NCBI GenBank assembly: GCA_017460265.1 | Contig: JAFUBJ010000485.1 | Coordinates: 1 to 11,753 of the forward strand | Source of the DNA: Atopobiaceae bacterium | GTDB taxonomy: Bacteria > Actinomycetota > Coriobacteriia > Coriobacteriales > Atopobiaceae | Direction: 5' to 3' | Length of the DNA stretch: 11,753 nt | Part shown: one piece after another, positions 5,239-11,753 of the stretch | How the letters are laid out: the number at the start of each line of letters is the position of its first letter | How positions within the stretch are numbered: the first letter of the stretch is position 1 | The notes under the pieces: model-generated | Database searches by the model: none | What the model was told of the DNA's origin: nothing | The model's input: the letters and a program-made list of their open reading frames with translations, nothing else | Translations under genes and position numbers: made by a program

Positions 5239-7587
5239 ATGCCAGGACCAGGCGGTATGCGCGGACAGCAGTTTCTCACCGAGGAAGAAAAGGCCAACGC
5301 TCCCAAGGTCACCAAGGAGCTGCTGCTCCGCATCTTGGGCTACCTTAAGCCGTACTGGCTGCAGTTCCTCTTCGTGTTCATCGCCATCCTGGTCTCTTCG
5401 ATCGTAGGCCTGCTCCCCTCCATCATCACGGGACGCATCGTAGACACGGCCCTCGTTGGCAACGACCTCGGCCTTCTCATTCGCCTGCTCTTCACGGCTC
5501 TCGCCGCCATGCTAGCCAGCCAGCTGGTGGGCGTGCTGGAGAACTACATCAACTCGTGGATCTCGGAACGCATCATCTTTGACATGAAGAACGAGATGTA
5601 CCAGCACCTCCAGCACATGCCTCACGCGTTCTTTACCACCGAGACGCAGGGCGACATCGTCACGCGCATGAACACCGACATCTCGGGCGTGAGCTCGGTC
5701 ATCTCGGGAACGCTCACGCAGATAGTGAGCAACGTGGCAACGGTCGTCACCACTCTCGTCGCGCTCTTCTCCATGAGTCCCAAGCTGGCAGTCGTCGGCC
5801 TGTTGGTGCTTCCACTGCTCATCATCCCCACGCGGAGCGCCGGACGCGTGCGTCTCAAGCTCGTGCAGGAGTCGCAGGCCAAAAACGACGAGATGAACCA
5901 GATGATCAACGAGACGCTCTCCGTCTCTGGGTCGCTGCTCATGAAGATGTTCACGCGCGAGGAGCGCGAGTACGAGCGCTTCGTGGAGGTCAACAAAGAG
6001 GTCACCGACATCTCGCTCAAGGAGCAGCGCTCGGGTTCGTGGTTCCGCGTGGTCATGGGCATGTTCACGCAGCTGGGACCACTGCTCATCTACTTTGCCG
6101 GTGGGTTGCTCATCATTCGCCAGCTCGACCCGTCGCTTACGGTGGGTACGGTCACCGCCACGGTCACGCTGGTCAACCGCCTGTATCGTCCCGTGGAGAG
6201 CCTGCTGAACCTCCAGGTGAGCTTCACCCGATCCCTGGCCATGTTCACCCGCATCTTTGACTATCTTGACCGCAAGAGCACGATCGTATCGCCCGAAAAC
6301 GGCGCCAAGCCCGACTGCGAGATGGCAACCATCACCTACGAGCACGTGGCCTTTGGCTACGACGACAACGACGACCTCGTCCTGACGGACGTCAACTTCA
6401 CCGTTCCTGGCGGCCAGATGTACGCCATCGTCGGGCCAAGCGGGTCGGGCAAGTCGACCGTGGTCAACCTCATACCGCGCCTCTATGACGTCAAGAGTGG
6501 CTCAGTCAGCGTCGCGGGGGTGGACGTGCGTGACTTTGACCTCACCTACCTGCGGCAATGCGTTGGCGTGGTCACGCAGGAGGCCTATCTTTTCAACGGG
6601 ACGATCCTTGACAACTTGCGCTATGCCAAGGAGGACGCGACCCAGGAGGAGATCGAGCAGGCATGCAAGGTCGCGAACATCCACGACTTCATCGTCAGCC
6701 AACCAAATGGCTACCTCACTGAGGTGGGAAACCGCGGCCTCAAGCTGTCGGGCGGAGAGAAGCAGCGACTGTCGCTCGCGCGCGTCGTCCTGAAGGACCC
6801 CAAGATCCTGATCCTGGACGAGGCAACGAGCGCCCTTGACTCCATCAGCGAAAACGCCATCCAAGAGGCACTCGAGCAGCTGATGGTTGGCCGCACGAGC
6901 ATCGTCATAGCGCACCGTCTTTCGACCATCCTCAAGGCCGACAAGATCATGGTGGTCAAAGGGGGCGTGATTGCCGAACAGGGAACGCACGACGAGCTGC
7001 TCGAGGCGGCGGGCGTCTATCGCGAGCTGTACGAGACCCAGTTCAGGCAGGTAATCCAGCAGGAGCGCGGGACAGCAGAGAAGCACGACCTTGACATTGG
7101 GGGCCTCTCCACCGAGCTCATCGCGAAAGAGCTTGATGGCGGCAATCTTACCGACGTGCTCATGCTGATGCGATCCAACCGTCAGTACTACCGTCGTCTT
7201 GGCGAGCATCCCAACAAGGCGCAGCTCACGTCGATGGTTGCAAGCACGCCGGGCGAGGCAAACGTGAAGCACCTCATTGGTTTTTACGACGACGAGGATG
7301 GCCTTGTCGCAGTCATGGACCTGACCTGCGGCGTTCCCGACGAAAGCGGTGTCCTCATCGGATGGTTCATGGTGGCCGCCGACAAGCAACGGCAAGGTGT
7401 GGGGTCGGCGCTCTTCGCCGACGTGCGCGCAGCCCTGTCGGCTCAGGGCTACAGCCACCTTGAGCTGCGCATTCCCGAGGCAGCGGAGGAAGCTCTCGCG
7501 TTCTGGGACGCACAGGGTTTCAAGCTGACGGGAGAGCGGGACGAGACGGGCCACTATCCCGTCGTCACCCTCACGCGCGACGTGTAG
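5239..7587 (+). CDS. ABC exporter half-transporter (membrane + ATPase) fused to a C-terminal GNAT acetyltransferase domain
   Basis: Residues 1-330 are a six-helix exporter membrane domain and 365-605 the ATPase: aromatic A-loop Tyr374, Walker A GPSGSGKS (399-406), Q-loop Gln447, signature LSGGEKQ (503-509), Walker B ILILDEAT with Glu528, D-loop SALD (531-534) and switch His559. All catalytic residues are intact, so a homodimer would be active. Typical members are about 580-620 aa; this one has 782. After a linker (606-635), residues 636-781 look like a whole GNAT fold. It has an N-terminal helix with RSNRQYYRRLGEH and a central strand GWFMVAADKQ. The acetyl-CoA pyrophosphate loop is QRQGVGS (Gln717, Gly720, Gly722), and the closing helix-strand is FWDAQGFKLTGE. 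The ATG at 5239 has AAGGAGG four bases ahead. The gene stands alone. Whether the transported compound, the transporter or another molecule is acetylated is unknown. Confidence 0.93.
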   Translation: MPGPGGMRGQQFLTEEEKANAPKVTKELLLRILGYLKPYWLQFLFVFIAILVSSIVGLLPSIITGRIVDTALVGNDLGLLIRLLFTALAAMLASQLVGVLENYINSWISERIIFDMKNEMYQHLQHMPHAFFTTETQGDIVTRMNTDISGVSSVISGTLTQIVSNVATVVTTLVALFSMSPKLAVVGLLVLPLLIIPTRSAGRVRLKLVQESQAKNDEMNQMINETLSVSGSLLMKMFTREEREYERFVEVNKEVTDISLKEQRSGSWFRVVMGMFTQLGPLLIYFAGGLLIIRQLDPSLTVGTVTATVTLVNRLYRPVESLLNLQVSFTRSLAMFTRIFDYLDRKSTIVSPENGAKPDCEMATITYEHVAFGYDDNDDLVLTDVNFTVPGGQMYAIVGPSGSGKSTVVNLIPRLYDVKSGSVSVAGVDVRDFDLTYLRQCVGVVTQEAYLFNGTILDNLRYAKEDATQEEIEQACKVANIHDFIVSQPNGYLTEVGNRGLKLSGGEKQRLSLARVVLKDPKILILDEATSALDSISENAIQEALEQLMVGRTSIVIAHRLSTILKADKIMVVKGGVIAEQGTHDELLEAAGVYRELYETQFRQVIQQERGTAEKHDLDIGGLSTELIAKELDGGNLTDVLMLMRSNRQYYRRLGEHPNKAQLTSMVASTPGEANVKHLIGFYDDEDGLVAVMDLTCGVPDESGVLIGWFMVAADKQRQGVGSALFADVRAALSAQGYSHLELRIPEAAEEALAFWDAQGFKLTGERDETGHYPVVTLTRDV

Positions 7588-7652
7588 CTTCACACAACCG
7601 TCCCGACCGTCCCGTCCTGGTTGTCCGCTGGCCATCTTGCATTTACTTCCCG

Positions 7653-7695
7653 AAAAACGGAGAGGCCCGGGCGTCAACTTGAACGTCCGGGCCTC
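7653..7695 (-). terminator. Terminator of the fructose PTS gene
   Basis: A 13-bp stem (7662-7674 with 7683-7695, one G-U wobble) closes an 8-base loop. Read on the minus strand it is followed by TCCG and then TTTTT (7657-7653), so it most likely ends the leftward fructose transcripts 46 bases past the fruA stop. On the plus strand the hairpin has no T-run, so its use by the exporter transcript is less certain. Nearby at 7597-7614 there is a 9-bp tandem repeat of ACCGTCCCG. Confidence 0.65.
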
Positions 7696-7740
7696 CCTGT
7701 GGGAAGGAAGAGGGGCAAGGAAGTGCTCCTCAGGGAACCA

Positions 7741-9708
7741 CTACTCCTCGACGGGCTTCTTCCAGAAGGAGAGAATCAGAGCGCCCACGACGGAACCCGC
7801 GATGATGGCGACGAGCCACATGAAGGGGTTGCCGATGACGGGGAGGACCCAAGCGCCACCGTGAGGTGCGGGGCTGTAGCAGCCGAACATTGCGGAGAGG
7901 CCACCGGCGATGGCGGAGCCGATCACGCAGGTCGGGATGATGTGCGCAGGGTCAGCGGCTGCGAACGGGATGGCGCCCTCGGAGATGAAGGACAGGCCCA
8001 TGATGTAGTTGACCAGACCAGCGTCGCGGTCAGCCTTGCTCCACTTGTTCTTGAAGAAGGTGGTGGACAGGGCGACGACGATCGGGGGAACCATGCCGCC
8101 AGCCATGCAGGCAGCCATGACGACCTGGCCAGGGCCACCGAGAGCGGCATCAGCAAGCAGGCCAGTGGAGAAGACGTAGGAGGCCTTGTTGAAGGGGCCG
8201 CCGAAGTCGATGGACATCATGCCGCCGACGATGGCACCGAGCAGCACGATGTTGGCGCCCTGCATGCCGCCCAGGAAGCTGTTCATGGCGGTGTTGATGG
8301 CACCAAAGATCGGGTTGAGGATGTACATGACAGCGCCGGTCACGAGGATGCCACACACGGGGTACAGCAGGATCGGCTTGATGCCCTCGAGAGACTCGGG
8401 CAGCGCGTCGCAGGCCTTCTTGATGTAGTTGGTGAGGTAGCCAGCAAGGAAGCCAGCGGCCAGAGCGGCGATGAAGCCACCAGAGACGCAGACGCTGCTG
8501 TCGAAGTCAGGGGCGGTCTGCAGGAAGGCGAAGTTGATGCCGGACTTGGCCATGAGGCCACCCACGACGCCAGGGGCAAGACCCGGGCGGTCAGCGATGG
8601 ACATGGCGATGTAGCCAGCCAGGATCGGCAGCATCATGCCGAAGGCCTCCTCGCCGATCTTCTTGAAGAAGGCGGCCAGGAAGGTGCTGGAGCCGTACGC
8701 GCCAGTGCCGGCAGCACCCATGTCAACCAGGAACGCCAGGGCGGTGAGGATGCCGCCGCCGATGACGAACGGAAGCATGTGGGAAACGCCGTTCATGAGG
8801 TGCTTGTACAGCTGGGAGCCGATGCTCTCGGTCTCGGCGGCAGCGGAGGCCTCGACGACGGTGCCCTCCTGCACAGGAGCCTCATGGTTGAGGATGATGT
8901 TGATGAGGCGCTCGGGGTCGTTGATGCCCGCGGAGACGTTGGTGGAGTACACCTGCTTGCCAGCGAAGCGAGCACGGTCGACGTTCTTGTCGGCGGCGAT
9001 GATGATGCCCTCGGCATGCGCGATCTCCTCGGCGGTCAGGACGTTCTTGGCGCCAGCGGAGCCCTGGGTCTCGGCCTTGAGCTGGATGCCCATCTCGGCA
9101 GCCTTCTTCTCGAGGTTCTCGGCGGCCATGTAGGTGTGGGCGATGCCGGTCGGGCAGGCGGTGATGGCCAGAATCTTGGGCCATGCGTCGTCAGCAGCAG
9201 CGGCGCGAGCAGCAACCTGCGCAGCGTTCTTCTGGGCCTGCTCGAGGTCACGGGCAGCCTCGGCCTCATCGATGATCTGCAGGAACTCCTTCGCGTCGTG
9301 GGCGCGACGCAGGGCGTTGGCGAAGTCGGCGTGCATGAGCAGCGCGGAGAGCTTAGCCAGCATCTCAAGGTGCGTGTTGGCCTCGCCCTCGGGGGCGGCG
9401 ATCATGAACATGAGGTCGGCCGGCTCGTCGTCGGGGGCGTTCCAGTCAACGCCACCGGGGACGGTCATGGCAGCCAGACCGGACTTGGTCACCGCAGCGA
9501 CCTTGGCGTGCGGGATTGCGATGCCGTCACCCACCGCGGTGGAGAACTCGGCCTCGCGTGCAAGAATTCCCTCCTTGTATGCAGCCTTGTCGTTGATGTT
9601 GCCGCTGGCGTCCTGCAGGGCCACCAGCTGGTCAATGGCATCCATCTGGTTGGCGGCCGTAGCGCCCACCTTGATGCCCTCAACCTTGAGCAGGTCAGTA
9701 ATCTTCAT
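7741..9708 (-). CDS. fruA: PTS fructose transporter, fused EIIABC
   Basis: This membrane permease takes up fructose and phosphorylates it to fructose-1-phosphate with phosphate from HPr. The 655-aa protein carries the domains in the order A, B, C. The EIIA domain spans about 1-150, with phospho-His67 in GIAIPHAK. An Ala/Asp-rich linker (150-175) follows. The EIIB domain spans about 177-275, with phospho-Cys185 in ITACPTGIAHTYMAAENLE. The multi-helix EIIC domain runs from about 298 to 650, with family segments such as FGGPFNKASYVFSTG and CYSPAPHGGAW. There is no fused HPr-like domain. The ATG at 9708 has AAAGGGGAG about 6 bases before it. It lies 177 bases downstream of the 1-phosphofructokinase gene and has its own promoter in that gap. 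Fructose specificity follows from family resemblance plus the adjacent kinase; a related sugar such as mannose is less likely. Confidence 0.95.
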   Translation of the reverse strand: MKITDLLKVEGIKVGATAANQMDAIDQLVALQDASGNINDKAAYKEGILAREAEFSTAVGDGIAIPHAKVAAVTKSGLAAMTVPGGVDWNAPDDEPADLMFMIAAPEGEANTHLEMLAKLSALLMHADFANALRRAHDAKEFLQIIDEAEAARDLEQAQKNAAQVAARAAAADDAWPKILAITACPTGIAHTYMAAENLEKKAAEMGIQLKAETQGSAGAKNVLTAEEIAHAEGIIIAADKNVDRARFAGKQVYSTNVSAGINDPERLINIILNHEAPVQEGTVVEASAAAETESIGSQLYKHLMNGVSHMLPFVIGGGILTALAFLVDMGAAGTGAYGSSTFLAAFFKKIGEEAFGMMLPILAGYIAMSIADRPGLAPGVVGGLMAKSGINFAFLQTAPDFDSSVCVSGGFIAALAAGFLAGYLTNYIKKACDALPESLEGIKPILLYPVCGILVTGAVMYILNPIFGAINTAMNSFLGGMQGANIVLLGAIVGGMMSIDFGGPFNKASYVFSTGLLADAALGGPGQVVMAACMAGGMVPPIVVALSTTFFKNKWSKADRDAGLVNYIMGLSFISEGAIPFAAADPAHIIPTCVIGSAIAGGLSAMFGCYSPAPHGGAWVLPVIGNPFMWLVAIIAGSVVGALILSFWKKPVEE

Positions 9709-9796
9709 CTGACGCTCCCCTTTCGTTCAGGTCCCTTCCAATTGCCTTCACGTATCCACATCCAAAAGCAGTCATTGATAGTTTTTGAAAACATTT

Positions 9797-9872
9797 GACC
9801 GAATTTGGCTTGTTGGCACTACTTTACCGCATAGCTCAGCACTTTTCAAGCACTAACTACCATAATCTTTCA
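9797..9872 (-). promoter_or_regulatory. fruA promoter with two candidate regulator-binding blocks
   Basis: On the minus strand TTGAAA (9849-9844) and TAAAGT (9826-9821) are separated by 17 bases, placing the start near 9814. Block A (9797-9814, GACCGAATTTGG...) covers the expected start site; block B (9847-9872, containing CCATAATCTTTCA) touches the -35. Both blocks and their spacing recur in front of the regulator gene. The leader to the fruA ATG is about 105 bases and shows no convincing riboswitch. Confidence 0.65.
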
Positions 9873-9885
9873 GTTTCGAGCAACT

Positions 9886-10791
9886 TTAGCCAAGTTTGGC
9901 AAGCAGATCCTCGACCTCTTCGCGCGTTGCAAGGTCGGCAGAGAAGGCGCTCGCCGAACCTGTGCACAGGCCCATGCGGAATGCCTGCGCCATATCGCCC
10001 GTCTCAATGACGCCCGCAAGGAAGCCAGCGACCATGGAGTCACCTGCGCCGACCGAGTTCACCACGGTCCCCTTCGGGGCCTCGCTCATGGCGACCTCGC
10101 CCTCCTCGCTCACGAAGACGGCGCCCTCGCCAGCCATCGAGATGATGACGTTGCGCGCGCCCTGCTCCTGCAGCTTCTTGGCGTAGGGAACCACCTCTTC
10201 GCGCGTCTTCAGCGTAACGCCAAAGATGTCGCCCAGCTCGTGGTTGTTGGGCTTGATGACAAACGGGTGGTACTTCAGCACGCGAGTAAGCAGGTCACGC
10301 TCAGCGTCGACGGCAATGTTGATGCCGCGCCCATCCAGGCGCTCCATGATGCGCTCGTACATGTCGGGCGGAAGCATCGAGGGCACGCTGCCTGCAATCA
10401 CCAGGTAGTCGCCGGCCTTGAGCTCGTCCAGCTTGGCAAAGAGGGACTCCACGTCCTCTTCGGTGATCAGCGGACCCATGCCGTTGATCTCGGATTCCTC
10501 GTCGGACTTAACCTTCACGTTGATGCGGCTCATGCCCTCCTTGACCTGGATGAAGTCGCACTCGGCACCGTACTCACGCATGCGGCGCTCAATCTCTGCA
10601 CCCGTGAAGCCGGCAACGAAGCCAAGCGCGGTGGAGGTGTGACCAAGATTTCCCAGCACGATGGAAACGTTCACGCCCTTACCACCAGGAAGGATGTTCT
10701 CGTAGTGGACGCGGTTGATGGCGCCCAGCTTGAGATGATCGACACGAATGATGTAGTCAAGCGAAGGATTGAAGGTGACGGTGTAGATCAT
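9886..10791 (-). CDS. fruK: 1-phosphofructokinase (PfkB/ribokinase family)
   Basis: This cytoplasmic enzyme phosphorylates fructose-1-phosphate with ATP to fructose-1,6-bisphosphate, feeding PTS-imported fructose into glycolysis. The 301-aa protein is of normal length. It begins MIYTVTFNPSLDY, as FruK proteins do, has the first PfkB signature PGGKGVNVS (35-43), the substrate-site run VIAGSVP (131-137), KPNNHE (180-185) and the second signature VGAGDSMVAGF (247-257) with catalytic base Asp251. Its ATG at 10791 overlaps the regulator's stop codon in an ATGA quartet, so the two are translated from one message. Tagatose-6-phosphate kinase (LacC) is a close relative, but the fructose PTS gene next door favours FruK. 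Confidence 0.94.
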   Translation of the reverse strand: MIYTVTFNPSLDYIIRVDHLKLGAINRVHYENILPGGKGVNVSIVLGNLGHTSTALGFVAGFTGAEIERRMREYGAECDFIQVKEGMSRINVKVKSDEESEINGMGPLITEEDVESLFAKLDELKAGDYLVIAGSVPSMLPPDMYERIMERLDGRGINIAVDAERDLLTRVLKYHPFVIKPNNHELGDIFGVTLKTREEVVPYAKKLQEQGARNVIISMAGEGAVFVSEEGEVAMSEAPKGTVVNSVGAGDSMVAGFLAGVIETGDMAQAFRMGLCTGSASAFSADLATREEVEDLLAKLG

Positions 10792-11546
10792 TGCTGACTC
10801 CCAACTTCTATGACGTTTCCTGACTGAACATAACTTCTGTCCGTAAGCAGGTCGGTGATGACCTGCGCACGGTCAAAGTCCGCAAAGGTAATGGGCGCGA
10901 CCTGCGAAAACTTGCTCGAGTCGCAGAGCACGTACGGCCGCACCGTCTGCTCGAGGGAAATCTGCTTGACCGCCGCCTCGTTGAACTCGGGCGTGGTGAA
11001 GCCCGTCTCGAGATCGGCACCGTTGGTCCCCCAAAAGCCAATGGTGAAGTGATAGCGCCTGATGAGCCCAACGGTCTCGGCACCCACGAGCGCCTCGGTC
11101 GTTGGCTTGAGCTCGCCTCCAGGCAAAAGAACGCGGCACCCCTTGGCAAGAAGCTTCTGGGCATGCCGCAGTGAGTTGGTGAGATAGATGGCACGTGTCT
11201 CGGTAATAGCGTCTACCAGGCATTCAGTCGTAGTGCCCGCATCAATGAAGACAAAGTCGTGCGGACCTATGAGATCTGCCGCGTAGGCCCCAATGGCGCG
11301 CTTCTCTTCCATGTGCTGCTCTTGGCGCCCCGCAAACGACTGGTCCGAGATGACATATTCAGACGAGACGACTTTGGTCGCCCCGCCGCGCACCCTACGA
11401 AGAAGCCCAGTCTTGTGCAGCTGGGCAAGATCACGACGAACTGTAGATTCGGAGGTATCAATTGCTTGGGCAAGCTCGGCCAGAGACATGCTGCCACGTG
11501 CGTTGACAAGCTCGACGATGCGCTTTTGACGCTCTGCGGCTATCAT
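10788..11546 (-). CDS. fruR: DeoR-family transcriptional regulator of the fructose genes
   Basis: A DNA-binding protein that probably represses the fructose genes until a phosphorylated sugar, by family precedent fructose-1-phosphate, is bound. The 252-aa protein has the DeoR N-terminus MIAAERQKRIVELV, a winged helix-turn-helix at about 20-55 with STVRRDLAQLHKTGLLRRVR (34-53), and a sugar-phosphate sensor domain from about 80 with DAGTTT (102-107), GGELKPTTEALVG (143-155) and DSSKF (209-213). The ATG at 11546 has a perfect AAAGGAGG six bases ahead. It is first in the unit and overlaps fruK by four bases. The sensor loop DAGTTT is intact, so ligand binding is expected. Its role as the fru regulator is inferred from position. 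Confidence 0.92.
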   Translation of the reverse strand: MIAAERQKRIVELVNARGSMSLAELAQAIDTSESTVRRDLAQLHKTGLLRRVRGGATKVVSSEYVISDQSFAGRQEQHMEEKRAIGAYAADLIGPHDFVFIDAGTTTECLVDAITETRAIYLTNSLRHAQKLLAKGCRVLLPGGELKPTTEALVGAETVGLIRRYHFTIGFWGTNGADLETGFTTPEFNEAAVKQISLEQTVRPYVLCDSSKFSQVAPITFADFDRAQVITDLLTDRSYVQSGNVIEVGSQQ

Positions 11547-11570
11547 GACTGACCTCCTTTGCTCATATTC

Positions 11571-11646
11571 GACTGAATTTGATTTGTTTTGATCATTTTA
11601 GCAACTCTATCCCTATAATACAAGCACTTTCTTCCAAAATCTTTCA
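11571..11646 (-). promoter_or_regulatory. Promoter of the regulator-kinase unit with the same two candidate operators
   Basis: On the minus strand an extended -10 TGCTAAAAT (hexamer 11600-11595) follows TTGTAT (11623-11618) at 17 bases, giving a start near 11588. Block A (11571-11588) matches the fruA block at 15 of 18 positions and lies over the start site. Block B (11621-11646, containing CCAAAATCTTTCA) matches at 22 of 26 and touches the -35. The layout predicts autoregulation by the DeoR-family protein. Confidence 0.65.
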
Positions 11647-11674
11647 TTCGTAGAACTCTTATTTCATTATCTAT

Positions 11675-11686
11675 CAAATTCTTTCA
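11675..11686 (-). promoter_or_regulatory. Third copy of the CAAAWTCTTTCA motif
   Basis: CAAATTCTTTCA differs at one base from CAAAATCTTTCA (11635-11646), 40 bp away, and at two from CATAATCTTTCA (9861-9872). It could be an auxiliary site for the same regulator, but a short A/T-rich match in an A/T-rich stretch may be chance. The remaining bases to the window end show no supported gene. Confidence 0.35.
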
Positions 11687-11753
11687 CTCCTTTGCCAAGA
11701 GTGCGCTTAGTCGGTAATCGGCAGCCATGCAAAGCGAGGGCGGGCCTGCGCGA

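Noticed and set aside
7594..7624. ACAACC/GGTTGT inverted repeat as a terminator for the exporter gene
   Set aside because: The stem is only six base pairs with a 19-base loop and there is no T-run after it.
9695..9775. Small minus-strand frame of 26 codons in the fruA leader, overlapping the fruA start out of frame
   Set aside because: It has no ribosome binding site before its ATG and no recognisable peptide signal such as repeated codons for a leader; it is probably chance.
11727..11753. ATG near the right edge as the start of a divergent plus-strand gene
   Set aside because: Only nine codons are visible and there is no ribosome binding site ahead of it, so no call can be supported.

Overview
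The window is GC-rich (roughly 60%), with tightly packed metabolic genes, strong AGGAGG-type ribosome binding sites and an ABC/PTS carbohydrate-uptake emphasis. Gene content and style suggest a fermentative high-GC Gram-positive, most likely a gut or oral Coriobacteriia member (Olsenella/Collinsella/Atopobium-like). That placement is an inference from gene style; there is no rRNA or marker gene here.

Layout. (1) Positions 1-2958, minus strand: a three-gene sugar or oligosaccharide importer operon, with an LplB-like permease, a YtcP-like permease and a lipoprotein solute-binding protein cut by the window edge. It is driven by a promoter near 3040-3068 that sits inside a cluster of TGTGCA half-sites. 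No ATPase gene is linked in this window. (2) Positions 3303-4814, plus strand: a stand-alone ANL-superfamily AMP-dependent acyl-CoA synthetase/ligase with an acidic tail, closed by a strong intrinsic terminator. (3) Positions 4893-5238: a non-coding stretch holding a 14-bp tandem duplication and four copies of a 25-bp repeat, arranged as two pairs of opposite orientation with exactly 50 bp between copies of each pair. (4) Positions 5239-7587, plus strand: a complete ABC exporter half-transporter with a GNAT acetyltransferase domain fused to its C-terminus, the most unusual protein in the window. (5) Positions 7741-11546, minus strand: a fructose module. It comprises a DeoR-family regulator, a 1-phosphofructokinase whose start overlaps the regulator's stop, and a fused EIIABC fructose PTS permease.

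The fructose genes form one pathway: the PTS imports fructose as fructose-1-phosphate, the kinase converts it to fructose-1,6-bisphosphate, and the regulator probably senses the phosphorylated sugar. The regulator promoter and a separate promoter in front of the PTS gene are sequence relatives. They share two conserved blocks at identical spacing around matching -35 and -10 elements, so I infer that both units answer to the same regulator. No rRNA, tRNA, CRISPR array, insertion sequence, phage gene or toxin-antitoxin pair was recognised.
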